A stretch of DNA of 53,151 nucleotides from Dehalococcoidia bacterium (GCA_009377745.1 WHTK01000022.1:1-53151); one strand, 5' to 3'. Counted from the first letter of the stretch, positions 7,482 through 16,866 are shown. The notes: generated from the letters alone by a model not told the origin. Numbers and translations are program-made.

Positions 7482-9293
7482 TCAGGGCGGAGGCAGCAGG
7501 AACTCTGGAGCCCGCCCAGGCGCGAGAAGCGCCTCCGGGCTGTTCACACCACACGGGTAGCGCAGGCTGGTGAACCCAACGCTACTCAAGGAAAGGGCGA
7601 GGCTGGTGGGTTGGTCGCTGCCGGGGCGGCTGAGGACGACCTGCGTGCTGCCTCGCCCAAAGCCAGCCTGCCCCTGAGCGGCCGAACCGAGGTCCGAGAC
7701 CGCGTAGAGACGCCAACCATCAGATGAGAGTCTTTCAAGAGTGGGCTCCAAGCCTTGCCGTCGCGAGAAGTGGCCTTCGCAGGACGAGATGGGCAACACC
7801 TCGATGGACGTACCAGGAGCTTCGCCGGGCAGGCACTCCGGCGGCGAGCCAATTCCGTCCGGCATCGACACGCAACCGACGCGTTCGTAGTCGACCAGCC
7901 CGCTCAAAGCCGAGATGTCGCCAGTTGTGAGCGCTTGCAGGATATCGTCAACGAGAGGGACTCCCGTTTCTCTGTCCGGTCGCGTTGGTGCAACATCGCC
8001 GAGGGGAGGGGGCGGCGCTAGGTAGCTCGCCGGTGGGTACAGGCGGGTTGTCCCATCACCGCCACAGCTGGTGATCAGTCCGACAATCTGACCACGCTCC
8101 TCTACCAGGGCGCTGACTTCCCATCTGTAAGGTTCTTCCTGCGTGACGATGATAAGGAGGTGCTCTCCGCCGGGACGATAGCCGTCAGGCAGAGTCGCAA
8201 CGGCGTGCAGCGACAGCGCTTTCTCCGCAAGGTCACCGAGCCAGCGATCGACGAAGTCCGCGTCTCTCAGCGCGAAGCCGGGACAATCGCGGACCGGCAG
8301 GGCATCGACCATGGTCCCTGGTGGCGCAGCCTGAAGACAGCCAGGCGAGTCTTCGGATCCACACGCGACCTGTTCGAAGCTTGTCCTGGACAGAAGGGCA
8401 GCGCCATCACGCCGGCCCAGCAGGGAGACGAGGCCATCCACGCCGGCGTTGCCGGTTCGCTCTTTCAACTCGTGAGCCGCTGGTGGCATAGGCAGCTCAT
8501 CCCGCGGTGGCAGGACGAGGAATCGGTCGTACTGACGTTCAACCGAAGGTGAGTAGGACGACGGCGGTGATCCGTCTCGACCGACGGTCAGGTCCACGAC
8601 CTGGCCGTCGGCGACCGAGATGCGCCAGCCAACGCGTGAGGAACCCGGAGTCGCCACGCCCAGGGCGATGTCGAATTCTCGGTCGGGCGAAGCCTGTGGG
8701 TCGGCGGTCGAGACTGAATACAGCTGCCGGCTGGAACTGGCGAGGAGTGCTGTCCACTCCTCTGTTCCAATTGCCGTCTGCTCGAAGTCCGGCGAAAGAC
8801 CGCGGGCGACCACGCCCGGGAACTGACTGCGCAAGCCGTCCGCATCCTCTTCAACGAGAGCATCGATGATTCGATCGAGGCTGGAGTCGCCGGTCCGCCC
8901 TTCGGGGGCATGGGGCGGCCCGGACGCCGAGTCGCGAGAGTCCATCAGTAGCACGCCCACGGCGAGGGCGGCCATCGCCGTCAGGGTGACGGCTCCGAGA
9001 AGTCCTCCTGCGACCTTGAGACTCAGACGCCAGCTGTGTCTTTCGAACCAGCCAAAGAAAGGCACCAGCGCCAGCGCTCGTCTCTCGTTGACAGCGTACC
9101 AGCGCGACGCATCGAGACGGTCTGCCAGATCGAGCTTAGAGAGGATCTCCGAGACATGAGACTTGACGGTGTTCTCGCTGATCCCAAGGCGAACGGCAAT
9201 CTGCTCGTTCGTAAGCCGGTCTGCCAATAGGGCAATTACCTCCCACTCACGGGGAGTCAGTACGTCGTTGTACCTGGGGCGGCCGCGCTTCAC
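7482..9293 (-). CDS. LuxR-HTH membrane regulator with three exported repeat modules
   Basis: 603 residues from the GTG at 9293 (VKRGRPRYNDVLTPREWEVI). The frame stays open for 13 codons upstream, but those codons overlap the promoter. HTH at about 10-65, membrane span at about 92-116. The exported part holds three copies of a module: 'SLDRIIDALVEEDADGLRSQ', 'GVDGLVSLLGRRDGAALLSR' and 'LVDDILQALTTGDISALSGL'. The last two each continue with a Cys pair, then PGT, then a 'LPxxxC' motif, probably disulfide-bonded. I do not know the module by name. The -10 box TACGGT is six bases before the GTG. Confidence 0.8.
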   Translation of the reverse strand: MKRGRPRYNDVLTPREWEVIALLADRLTNEQIAVRLGISENTVKSHVSEILSKLDLADRLDASRWYAVNERRALALVPFFGWFERHSWRLSLKVAGGLLGAVTLTAMAALAVGVLLMDSRDSASGPPHAPEGRTGDSSLDRIIDALVEEDADGLRSQFPGVVARGLSPDFEQTAIGTEEWTALLASSSRQLYSVSTADPQASPDREFDIALGVATPGSSRVGWRISVADGQVVDLTVGRDGSPPSSYSPSVERQYDRFLVLPPRDELPMPPAAHELKERTGNAGVDGLVSLLGRRDGAALLSRTSFEQVACGSEDSPGCLQAAPPGTMVDALPVRDCPGFALRDADFVDRWLGDLAEKALSLHAVATLPDGYRPGGEHLLIIVTQEEPYRWEVSALVEERGQIVGLITSCGGDGTTRLYPPASYLAPPPPLGDVAPTRPDRETGVPLVDDILQALTTGDISALSGLVDYERVGCVSMPDGIGSPPECLPGEAPGTSIEVLPISSCEGHFSRRQGLEPTLERLSSDGWRLYAVSDLGSAAQGQAGFGRGSTQVVLSRPGSDQPTSLALSLSSVGFTSLRYPCGVNSPEALLAPGRAPEFLLPPP

Positions 9294-9299
9294 GCCGAC

Positions 9300-9328
9300 A
9301 CCGTAGCACTGAAAACACCTGATTTTCC
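9300..9328 (-). promoter_or_regulatory. Promoter giving a predicted leaderless mRNA
   Basis: Minus strand GGAAAA (9328-9323), 17 bases, TACGGT (9305-9300), six bases, GTG start at 9293. It is the weakest match to the shared pattern, but the -10-to-start distance is identical. Confidence 0.35.
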
Positions 9329-9604
9329 TCACCCGGACATCCGTTCGGCCCCTGGGATAGGCATCCCATCAGGCCTCGGACGGCCCGACGCCGTCGATCA
9401 TGGCGAGGTTCCATCCCGCGCGCGCCCCGCCAGGGCCGGTTTGACACTTCGGCGGTTGATTGGTCTCATACGCGGACGAAGCGGAGATGGCCTTTAGGGC
9501 TGGCCGAGCCAGCTTGCCACGACGAATTCCAGTGCCGCCGGCTGAAGGAGCCGCGCGGGCCAATCGACTAGCGGAAGCGGCGCCGTCCACCGAGTCGCGG
9601 TTGC

Positions 9605-10479
9605 CTAGGGAGCGCTCGAGACCACGTACCAGAGGTGTTCGATAAAGCCCTGCGCGTCCACTGCGGATCCCGGAACCGCCTCGGGCCGCCCATCACGACA
9701 CTCCCATGAATAGACGGTCGCATTCCGGTTGGGTATGAGGGTGCGTGGTATGAAACGCAGGAGATCAGGCGGCAAGCCCTCAGGCAGGTCCTGAGGTTGG
9801 TTGCGCAGTACTCGATCATCCGGGCCGTGGGCACCAGGTTAGTGTCCGGCTTGCCGCAGTGCAGGTTGTTGCCATGCGTGCAGGCCATGACACGTCCTTC
9901 CGCGCAGCGCCAGACAAAGCCCGGCATCTTATCGGGTGCCAGACCTATTGCCCTTGCGAATCCCTCGACGAGGCTCGCCGAAAACATCGGACCGACGTAG
10001 CCGGCGTCCGGTTCATCGATGGTGCCGACAGCGGCGCAATACTCGAAGGGATCGGCGTATCCGACTGGCACCACGATCGCTGTTGCCGGCAGGAGGTCAA
10101 GTCCCACAGAGTCGTTGCCTTCAATGACCGCGGACTGATTCGAGGAGCCGCTTGACCAGGGACTCGTCACGATCAGCAACGCCAGCAGGCCGATGACCGC
10201 GACGCCACTCACGGCCAGTGATGCCCGACCCAAGGGAACGGCAAACCAGGCGATCAAACGCTGCCCGTAAGAGTGGTGCCGAATTACTTCGACTGCTTCA
10301 TTGCGGCTGGCAACGCCCAGCTTGGAGATGATCTCAGAGACGTGGAACTTGGCCGTGTTGGGGCTGATACCGAGCTTCTCAGCGATCTGCTCGTTAGTCA
10401 GGCCTTCGCGGATGAGGTCGAGCACCTGCCATTTCCGCGGGGTCAGAACCTCCTCGTGCTTGCTGCGGCCATGCGACAT
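9605..10479 (-). pseudogene. LuxR-HTH membrane regulator interrupted by a frameshift
   Basis: The N-terminal part is intact: HTH at about 10-66 (EVLTPRKWQVLDLIREGLT, TAKFHVSEIISKLGV), membrane span at about 86-106, then an exported domain. Reading straight through gives an arginine-rich C-terminus ending at 9568 that looks out of frame. Switching by one missing base near 9830-9845 (in an AACC run) restores a natural tail ('HGPDDRVLRNQPQDLPEG', 'PRTLIPNRNATVYSWECRDG', 'FIEHLWYVVSSAP') ending at the TAG at 9605. Either this allele is broken or one base is missing from the assembly. The -10-like TAGGCT (10491-10486) lies six bases before the ATG. Confidence 0.7.
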
Positions 10480-10585
10480 GACCGCAGCCTAACAGGCCAG
10501 AAATCTCGTGGGCCCACCCGAAAGCACGTTCTATCCGTTTCTGACGAACAGAACCACTCAGTCAATTTCGTCAGCGTCGAGGGTA

Positions 10586-10614
10586 GGGTAATTCGCCCTC
10601 CGGGCTGGTAGCTT
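10586..10614 (+). promoter_or_regulatory. TAATTC-class promoter before the acyltransferase
   Basis: GGGTAA (10586-10591), 17 bases, TAGCTT (10609-10614), with the TAATTC core at 10589-10594. The ATG is at 10625, ten bases past the -10 box. The layout matches the regulator promoters, which suggests common control or simply the local promoter style. Confidence 0.5.
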
Positions 10615-10624
10615 CTGGTCGAGC

Positions 10625-12523
10625 ATGAGCAAAGCACAATCGACCCAGCGCGGCAATGACGAAGCGATTGACGCTCATGCTCATCTACCCGGGGTCGATG
10701 GCATCCGAGCGCTGTCGCTGCTCGCGGTCCTGCTCTTCCATGCTGCGCCCGGGATACTGCCCGGTGGCTTCATCGGCGTCGAGGTCTTCTTCGTGGTCAG
10801 CGGCTTTGTAATCACGCGCAGCATCGCCCGTGAATGGCACACGCGGCAGTCGGTTGACCTCAGGGGCTTTTGGCTCCGGCGTGCCTTACGGCTGCTGCCC
10901 GCGCTCGCCCTTCTGCTTGTCAGCGTTGCTGCCTACCTCGCCATAAGCAACCCGGATGCACTTGCTTCGCTGCGCACGGACGTATTCGCTTCGCTGGCCT
11001 ATGTGATGAACTGGCATCTCGTCCTCGCTGGCGATTCCTACCTGGCCTCCTTTTCCGACCCATCTCTCCTGACTCATCTCTGGTCGCTGGCCGTGGAGGA
11101 GCAGTTCTATATCGCCTGGCCCGTGCTGCTCTCACTAGGCCTGGCACTGCGCAAGCCGCGCCTGCTGCTGGCGCTGACCATTACCGGCGCACTAGCATCT
11201 GCCGTTCTGATGGCGAGCCTCTATATGGGAGGTAGCAATGAGGGGCGGCTGTACTACGGCACAGACACGCGCGCCTCGGGGCTCCTCTTTGGCGCCGCGC
11301 TGGCACTGGCCGGTCAGGCAGGCATGGTCACTCGCCGACCCTCCACCATGATCATTGAAGGCGCTGGGATCGCTGGACTCGCGCTGGTAATCGCCTGTTC
11401 AGTACTGATCGCGAATGACAGTCCCTTGCTTTACCTGGGCGGCTTCGCCCTCGTCGATGCCGCTGCCGTTCTCCTCATACTTTCAGCCACCCAGGTTGAC
11501 GGTGTTGCGGGGCGCCTCCTCTCATTCCGGCCGTTGCAGTGGCTCGGCCTGCGTTCCTACGGGGTCTACCTCTGGCACTGGCCGATCTTGGTCTTGGCCT
11601 GGCCCGAAGAGACTGGAGTGCCGGCAATCGTGCTCAAGCTCCTCGCCGCGGTGGCGGCTGCTGCCATCTCCTATGTCCTGCTTGAGCAGCCGATCCGGCA
11701 TTGGGGCTCGGTAGCGTCACGGGCGGTGCCATCGACCGCACTACCGATGCGTCGATTGAGGATGCGGATCGCAGGGCTCGCGGCCTGCGCGCTCCTCCTG
11801 AGTGGAGCTATCGGCGTCGCTGCAGTCCCGGCTGACGAGGGTGCGCCGGAGCTGGCTCGAAGCGTCCGCATTTTCGCGGTCGAGCCACCGCTTGTCACGC
11901 AGGGTAGGAATGATGAGAACCCGCCGAGTGAGCCCTCTGCGCCTGACCAAAGTACCGAGCCGCCAGCCATGCCAAGCCCGGAGCCTTCACCATTGGCTCC
12001 CGCTTCGCCCGTAACGAGACCGGTGTCCGCGATCCGACCGCCGGCAGCCACTGGTCCTCGTGTTACGGCCATCGGCGATTCCGTGCTTCTCAGCGCCGCG
12101 CCCGAACTCGCGGCGCTGGTGCCTGGCATCGACATCGATGCCTCTCTCGGACGTCAGACCTGGCAAGCAATCGAGATTCTCGAGCAACGCCGTCGTGACA
12201 GCGAACTCGCTCGCGTCGTTCTGCTACACATCGGAAACAACGGCCCGTTAACCGCGGCCCAAATCGACAAGATCATGAGCATCGCCGGCGATGACAGACG
12301 AGTCGTTTTCGTGAATGTGAAAGTCGAGCGTCCCTGGGAGTCGGAGACGAACGCAGCTCTCGCCGATGGCTCTCAGCGTTTCGTGAACCTTGAGCTGGTC
12401 GACTGGTACGATGCCAGCACTCAGAGAGAAGACCTGTTCTGGAAGGACGACACCCATCTCAATCCTGAGGGTATCTCGCTTTACGCCGACCTCGTTTCAC
12501 AGGTCGTCATGCCTTCCCACTAG
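10625..12523 (+). CDS. Membrane O-acyltransferase (acyltransferase 3) fused to SGNH hydrolase domain
   Basis: 632 residues. The N-terminal about 370 residues form the acyltransferase-3/OafA-type integral membrane domain: 'GVDGIRALSLLAVLLFHA' with the family's R and H, 'GGFIGVEVFFVVSGFVIT', 'HLWSLAVEEQFYIAWP', 'YGVYLWHWPI', about ten membrane segments. A Pro/Ser-rich linker leads to a C-terminal SGNH domain at about 475-630: 'AIGDSVLL' (nucleophile Ser), 'LLHIGNNGP' (Asn block) and 'WKDDTHLNPEG' (Asp/His pair). This is the OatA/OafA-type layout, in which acyl groups are moved across the membrane onto cell-surface sugars or peptidoglycan. The substrate cannot be told from sequence. Confidence 0.9.
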   Translation: MSKAQSTQRGNDEAIDAHAHLPGVDGIRALSLLAVLLFHAAPGILPGGFIGVEVFFVVSGFVITRSIAREWHTRQSVDLRGFWLRRALRLLPALALLLVSVAAYLAISNPDALASLRTDVFASLAYVMNWHLVLAGDSYLASFSDPSLLTHLWSLAVEEQFYIAWPVLLSLGLALRKPRLLLALTITGALASAVLMASLYMGGSNEGRLYYGTDTRASGLLFGAALALAGQAGMVTRRPSTMIIEGAGIAGLALVIACSVLIANDSPLLYLGGFALVDAAAVLLILSATQVDGVAGRLLSFRPLQWLGLRSYGVYLWHWPILVLAWPEETGVPAIVLKLLAAVAAAAISYVLLEQPIRHWGSVASRAVPSTALPMRRLRMRIAGLAACALLLSGAIGVAAVPADEGAPELARSVRIFAVEPPLVTQGRNDENPPSEPSAPDQSTEPPAMPSPEPSPLAPASPVTRPVSAIRPPAATGPRVTAIGDSVLLSAAPELAALVPGIDIDASLGRQTWQAIEILEQRRRDSELARVVLLHIGNNGPLTAAQIDKIMSIAGDDRRVVFVNVKVERPWESETNAALADGSQRFVNLELVDWYDASTQREDLFWKDDTHLNPEGISLYADLVSQVVMPSH

Positions 12524-12557
12524 GTACGCGACTTCCATCAATGGAGGAAGCCGGCGC

Positions 12558-13073
12558 ATGACTGACGTTGATGGCGCCAGAGCGCGCCCGAACAGGACCG
12601 TCTGGCTCCTTATCTTGGCACTGGCGCCCCTGTCTGTTCTCTCGATCAGTGCCGGCTACGAGTTGGCGTACGCGCTGGGCTGGTTGCAGGTCGGCGATTT
12701 ACCAGGACAAGGCCCACCCGGCCACGAGACAGCCGTGCTTGCTGGTCTTGTTGCACTGATCTTCGGGGCTGTGCTTTGTGCCGCCCTGGCCTTTCAGTCC
12801 GCCAGGGATGTGCCCCTTATCGAATGGTTGGCTCCTGCTGGCGCCGCGTTTGTGACTGCCCGCTTCTTCACCTTCGATCCTTACTACGCGCCCCAACTGC
12901 GGCGCTTCTCAGACGGTGGATTCGTTTCCGAAGGCTGGGTACTCGTGCTGATAGTCGCCGCCGCAATCGCGGCGCTCGCGGTGAGGCGTTGGTCATCTCC
13001 TGGATACGCGCTAAGCAGCTTTGTGCTGGTTCTCGCGGTGTTCACGGCCGCCCTCCAGGGCGCCGGCCACTAA
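12558..13073 (+). CDS. Small integral membrane protein, function unknown
   Basis: 171 residues starting at the ATG at 12558 (MTDVDGARARPNRTVW), with GGAGGA eight bases before it. An in-frame start at 12390 lies inside the acyltransferase and is less likely. Four hydrophobic segments are visible ('LLILALAPLSVLSISAGY', 'LAGLVALIFGAVLCAALAF', 'VLVLIVAAAIAALAV', 'SSFVLVLAVFTAALQGAG'). It follows the acyltransferase by 34 bases on the same strand, so the two are probably cotranscribed. Confidence 0.65.
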   Translation: MTDVDGARARPNRTVWLLILALAPLSVLSISAGYELAYALGWLQVGDLPGQGPPGHETAVLAGLVALIFGAVLCAALAFQSARDVPLIEWLAPAGAAFVTARFFTFDPYYAPQLRRFSDGGFVSEGWVLVLIVAAAIAALAVRRWSSPGYALSSFVLVLAVFTAALQGAGH

Positions 13074-13100
13074 TGATCCGTCCAGGACCTCTCGCCGTAG

Positions 13101-13131
13101 GGCCGACCGTCGGTCGTCGGGCTCGTCGGCC
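13101..13131. terminator. Hairpin between convergent genes
   Basis: Perfect seven-base arms GGCCGAC (13101-13107) and GTCGGCC (13125-13131) around a 17-base loop, between the convergent genes ending at 13073 and 13165. There is no T-tract on either side, so its role in termination is uncertain. Confidence 0.3.
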
Positions 13132-13164
13132 TCTCTTCGACCTTCTCGACCAGGCTGAACCCAG

Positions 13165-13878
13165 CTACTTTGGAAGTTCTAGGACGCAAGACGCAACCTT
13201 CCCAGGCACGTTCTCTTTCGGAAAGGCGAGCAACCTCGTACAGCCGACTTCCGGTCCTAGGTCAGGCGCATCGCTCGGTTGGGAGCTCCAGAACCCTGCC
13301 TCTTCGGTCTGCTGACCCCGGAAGGGTGGGACATAGGCACACACCAGGCCGCCGGCCGCACCGGTTTCCGGTGCGGCCGTGGCAGGGAGGAGATACTGCA
13401 GGACGTCGGTACAGGGAGAATATTCATAGGGCATCGGCAAGTTCGCGGATTTCGAGTAAAACAAGTTGAGTTGAACGCTTGAGAGATGGAAGACGCCGTC
13501 CGGCGTCCTCGTGAAGGAGAGACGACCGACATCGGAGTTCCTGAACTCGCAACTTGTCGCCATGCCTGCAAAGCCTGGAGGCGATGAATCAGGAATCATG
13601 TCGTCGATTATCGCGGCACAGGCTCCAGATGATGGCGCCGCATCGCTGTAGACCCACACATCGATCGAGCCCACCGCAGGGTAGGCCGTCGGGCCGGGGT
13701 CTGGCGTGGCAGCCGAGGCGCTAGGCGTCGCGGTAGAGGTGCTAGACGTTGCGGCTGGGTTGACCGGGACGGTAGGTGACAGAGTGGACGTCATCGGTGG
13801 GCTGGTCGAGGGGCTCCCGCCCCCGGAGCACGATACGACGAGAATGGCCCCTATCAACAAGAAGAGGCTTAACCTCAT
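13165..13878 (-). CDS. Lipoprotein, function unknown
   Basis: About 237 residues. A lipoprotein signal (MRLSLFLLIGAILVVSC) ends in a lipobox Cys, followed by a Ser/Thr/Pro-rich spacer of about 60 residues, then a globular region with six or more cysteines ('CEFRNSDVG', 'YEYSPCTDVLQYLLP', 'GLVCAYVPP', 'VGCTRLLAFP'). The GGAGGG site favours the second ATG at 13878 over the one at 13884. The tethered, cysteine-rich outer domain resembles the exported parts of the nearby regulators in general character, but it has no HTH. Confidence 0.7.
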   Translation of the reverse strand: MRLSLFLLIGAILVVSCSGGGSPSTSPPMTSTLSPTVPVNPAATSSTSTATPSASAATPDPGPTAYPAVGSIDVWVYSDAAPSSGACAAIIDDMIPDSSPPGFAGMATSCEFRNSDVGRLSFTRTPDGVFHLSSVQLNLFYSKSANLPMPYEYSPCTDVLQYLLPATAAPETGAAGGLVCAYVPPFRGQQTEEAGFWSSQPSDAPDLGPEVGCTRLLAFPKENVPGKVASCVLELPK

Positions 13879-14001
13879 AGACATCCCTCCAGGGCTCCAG
13901 GAAATGCAGTCGAGAATTGCGTCCTCAGTTTCGAATACCCGCGTTCATGAGCTGACTTTCAGCCACAGCGCTGAGTTGTGTGCCCTGGGCCGATCGCCCA
14001 T

Positions 14002-15045
14002 TCATTCGCCGGCGTCGAGCTGAGCAAGCTCATTCCGGAGAGTCATGCACGCATCTCCGTCCACTAGGTCAAGCCCCGCCGCCCCTCCACCTCCCAGTTG
14101 GCTTTGTCCATTGGCGCGTTCAGCATCCAGTTCCCGAATACTGGGACGACGTGGCAGGAAGGTGAAATAGGGCAGGCCCGCTTGTGTCCACTTCTCTACT
14201 GCGGCGCAGAGCGAGAATCCCTGCGGTGGGCCATTGTTGGAGGCATAGAAGTGGGCCTCACCGAGAGGAAGGAGCTCCCAGGCTGGGGCGGCAACGGCTG
14301 TAGGCGCTTGGCCTGAACGCTCAAGATCGGCGAGGCAGAGATTCAGTCCTATGATCCCGCGTCCCGCCGACCACTGCTCTCGGAGAAAGCTGCCGTCGGC
14401 TACCTGGGTGGCAGCGCTCGCATCGACCACAATTAGCGCAACGTCTGGCCTCAAGGCTGCCTTCAGCTCTACAAGGCTCGCCACGCGGGCGAGCGTCGAG
14501 ATCGCATCTGCCTGGCTGCCAAGGTTTGACGGGTCCGTTTCCGTCAACAGAATCGTGTGCGGAAGAGAAGATGCCAGGCGCGTACGAGTGATAGCGTCCG
14601 CATCGAAGGGTGCAACGTCGAGGCCGATGGCCGCGTCGCTGCCGGTGAAATCGACGTTCGCGGATTGAGGCCCACTGAAGGGCCCGAACACGAGAACGGC
14701 GATAGCGACGAGGGTCGCCGCCGCCACGCCCAGTCCCATGCTCAAGGTCACACTCTTGCCGCTCGCCCTGGAACGAAGATGATGAAACCAGACCAGGACG
14801 CCAATCGCGTGGTGGCGGGGTCGATTGCTCTCTTCGAGGTCCTCAAGCAGACGGGCAGCCTCGTACCGGCTGACAACACCTGTCTTCGAGATGATTTCCC
14901 CGACGTGGTATTTGGCCGTGCTGAATGAGATGTTCAGTTGCTGCGCGATTTCTTCGTTAGTCAGTCCCTGTCGGACGAGGTGGAGTACCTCCATCTCGCG
15001 CCGGGTGAGGCTCTCTTCTAGCCTGCCGCCTCGTTCTCTATCCAT
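14002..15045 (-). CDS. LuxR-HTH one-component membrane regulator, paralogue of 580-1662
   Basis: 347 residues from the ATG at 15045 (MDRERGGRLEESLTRREMEV); in-frame codons continue upstream to 15129, but the HTH begins here. HTH at about 9-67 ('GLTNEEIAQQLNISFSTAKY'), membrane span at about 91-115 ('LGVAAATLVAIAVLVFGPF'), then an exported domain matching the product of 580-1662 along its length ('AIGLDVAPFDA', 'TLARVASLVELKAALRPDVA', 'LIVVDASA', 'GLNLCLADLERS'). It lacks the clear six-base leaderless spacing of its neighbours. Confidence 0.8.
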   Translation of the reverse strand: MDRERGGRLEESLTRREMEVLHLVRQGLTNEEIAQQLNISFSTAKYHVGEIISKTGVVSRYEAARLLEDLEESNRPRHHAIGVLVWFHHLRSRASGKSVTLSMGLGVAAATLVAIAVLVFGPFSGPQSANVDFTGSDAAIGLDVAPFDADAITRTRLASSLPHTILLTETDPSNLGSQADAISTLARVASLVELKAALRPDVALIVVDASAATQVADGSFLREQWSAGRGIIGLNLCLADLERSGQAPTAVAAPAWELLPLGEAHFYASNNGPPQGFSLCAAVEKWTQAGLPYFTFLPRRPSIRELDAERANGQSQLGGGGAAGLDLVDGDACMTLRNELAQLDAGE

Positions 15046-15300
15046 CGTCCCTGTTTCCTCAAAACAACTGTAGAGCGCAAACTCGAGCAGCACCCTAGCC
15101 GAAGATATGTTCTCATGCCCGTCTTTCAATCCCGCGGCGGCTTGTAAGCCGTCTGAGCGAATCAGGGCACTGTCAGAAGACGGCTGACAATGTCGTGTAC
15201 TCGCTCTGGCTCACGGTGGGTCCGGCGGATTCGCGGGAGCAGCTCGGGCAAGCCGTGGTGTCGAGGCCGTAGAAGGCGAGGTCTGCTGCGCCTGCCTCGG

Positions 15301-16860
15301 TCACGCGCCATCATCAAGGTAATAGTCGTAGAGCGCGGGGCGCGCAGCTTCAGGGAAGGGCTCAGTTCCCGTCGGCCAAATAGCGACCTTTAGTGGGTCA
15401 CCCGGAAACTGTCCCAAAGCTACTTCCAGATCGCAGCCTTCGAGACATGGCTGGTGCTCGATGTGATTAATCACGAGGCGCTGGCCGCCATCGCGCCAGA
15501 TCTCGATCTGATCAATTAGGCGCCAGGGCCGCTCCTCTAGGGAGGTGATAATTCGGCTCTTGTACCCTGGATTCAAAGAGACACCCGCATAGCCCAGTTC
15601 CTCCATGAGCCGGTCGAAGGACGCCGGGACCGTGTATACGCGTTGGAAGTAACCGCTACCAGAGACACCCCAAGCACCATGAAAGCGTCGGCTCACGAGC
15701 ACTCCCTGGACGGCGATTCTTCCAGGCGGGATGTAATAGCACGTCGCTACTTCCGGACCCAGAGTGACTTCCAATGCGACACGGTCGTAGCCAGCCGTGC
15801 CCACTCCAGTGCCTTCAAGAACCAGGACGGCGGACTGGGATTGGGCCAGTGCAGCGAGCAATGCCTGTGTCATTTCATCCCGCAGTTGCTGGCCCTGAGC
15901 CGGGATAGCTCCCACCCTTTCGAGCACGACTTTGGCGCCGAATTCTTGCACGGAAGCAATCATCGATTCAGTCATCGATGGCTCCTCCGAGATTGCTCCT
16001 GCCGCGCCGAGCTCGCGATAGCGTTCAACAAGGCCAGCGATTGGTGTAAATAGCTCCACCCAGCCTCGATCAGGTAGTGGGCCGACCAGCGCGGGATTGC
16101 CTGGGACATACCAATACTGCTCGTCTGGCGCGCCAGGGTCAGCTCCCAAGTGAATCAATTCCAGCTGGTAGCGGGGTAGCGACAAGTCCGGCTCGCTCTG
16201 ACCGCCCCTAGCTTCCCAAGATGCGCTCTGCCTGGGACCCCTGAACCAGGAGTAGTCGCTGCCCGTACCTGTGTGCAGGGCGTTTGAATATTCCACCGGA
16301 GGAATCGTGACCGCATGAGGTAGGTCACCCCCGGAAAGCCTGATGGTTGTCTCCCCTCGACGACTGAGCTGGCGCTCCACAAAGAACGGCTTTCGCGTGT
16401 CCGGCTGAGGGTTGCCCGGCTGCACCGGAGGCGCCGAGGCTGCCGTCATTGGGCCGCCATCGCCTATGTCGATGCCTGGAGGTGGCTCCGAATGAATCGC
16501 TTGTCCGCCTCCGGCGCCTCCTGGAGCTAGCCATGCGATGCCGGCCAGAATGGCAAGAACAAGCCCGCCCGCTGCTACTGCGAAATGCGCTTTACGTTGG
16601 AGAAGGAACCAGGCAGGAAGGAAGCCTCTCTGCTGGGATTTCTCTGCGATCCACCATTCAGCTAATGCCGCCCTATCGGGCAGACCAGTCTTGGCTAGAA
16701 GTTCGCTCACGTGCCACTTGGCGCCATCCAGGGTCACGCCGAGGCGGACGGCTATTCCGGCGTTCGTCCTTCCATCCATGATGGCGTCCAGAACCTCACG
16801 CTGCCTATCGGTGGGACGCCAGTCACCGTGTAACCAACGGTAGCCTTGTTTCGGGGACAT
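15301..16860 (-). CDS. LuxR-HTH one-component membrane regulator, divergent HTH
   Basis: 519 residues from the ATG at 16860 (MSPKQGYRWL). A TTG at 16875 is in frame but overlaps the -10 box, so the ATG is preferred. The HTH (about 15-75: 'RPTDRQREVLDAIMDGRTN', 'GVTLDGAKWHVSELLAKTGL') is more diverged than in the other members. A membrane span at about 88-110 precedes about 400 exported residues with no family I recognise. A C-terminal pair of cysteines is present ('QPCLEGCDLEVALGQFPGDP'). Confidence 0.75.
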   Translation of the reverse strand: MSPKQGYRWLHGDWRPTDRQREVLDAIMDGRTNAGIAVRLGVTLDGAKWHVSELLAKTGLPDRAALAEWWIAEKSQQRGFLPAWFLLQRKAHFAVAAGGLVLAILAGIAWLAPGGAGGGQAIHSEPPPGIDIGDGGPMTAASAPPVQPGNPQPDTRKPFFVERQLSRRGETTIRLSGGDLPHAVTIPPVEYSNALHTGTGSDYSWFRGPRQSASWEARGGQSEPDLSLPRYQLELIHLGADPGAPDEQYWYVPGNPALVGPLPDRGWVELFTPIAGLVERYRELGAAGAISEEPSMTESMIASVQEFGAKVVLERVGAIPAQGQQLRDEMTQALLAALAQSQSAVLVLEGTGVGTAGYDRVALEVTLGPEVATCYYIPPGRIAVQGVLVSRRFHGAWGVSGSGYFQRVYTVPASFDRLMEELGYAGVSLNPGYKSRIITSLEERPWRLIDQIEIWRDGGQRLVINHIEHQPCLEGCDLEVALGQFPGDPLKVAIWPTGTEPFPEAARPALYDYYLDDGA

Positions 16861-16866
16861 AGCCGC

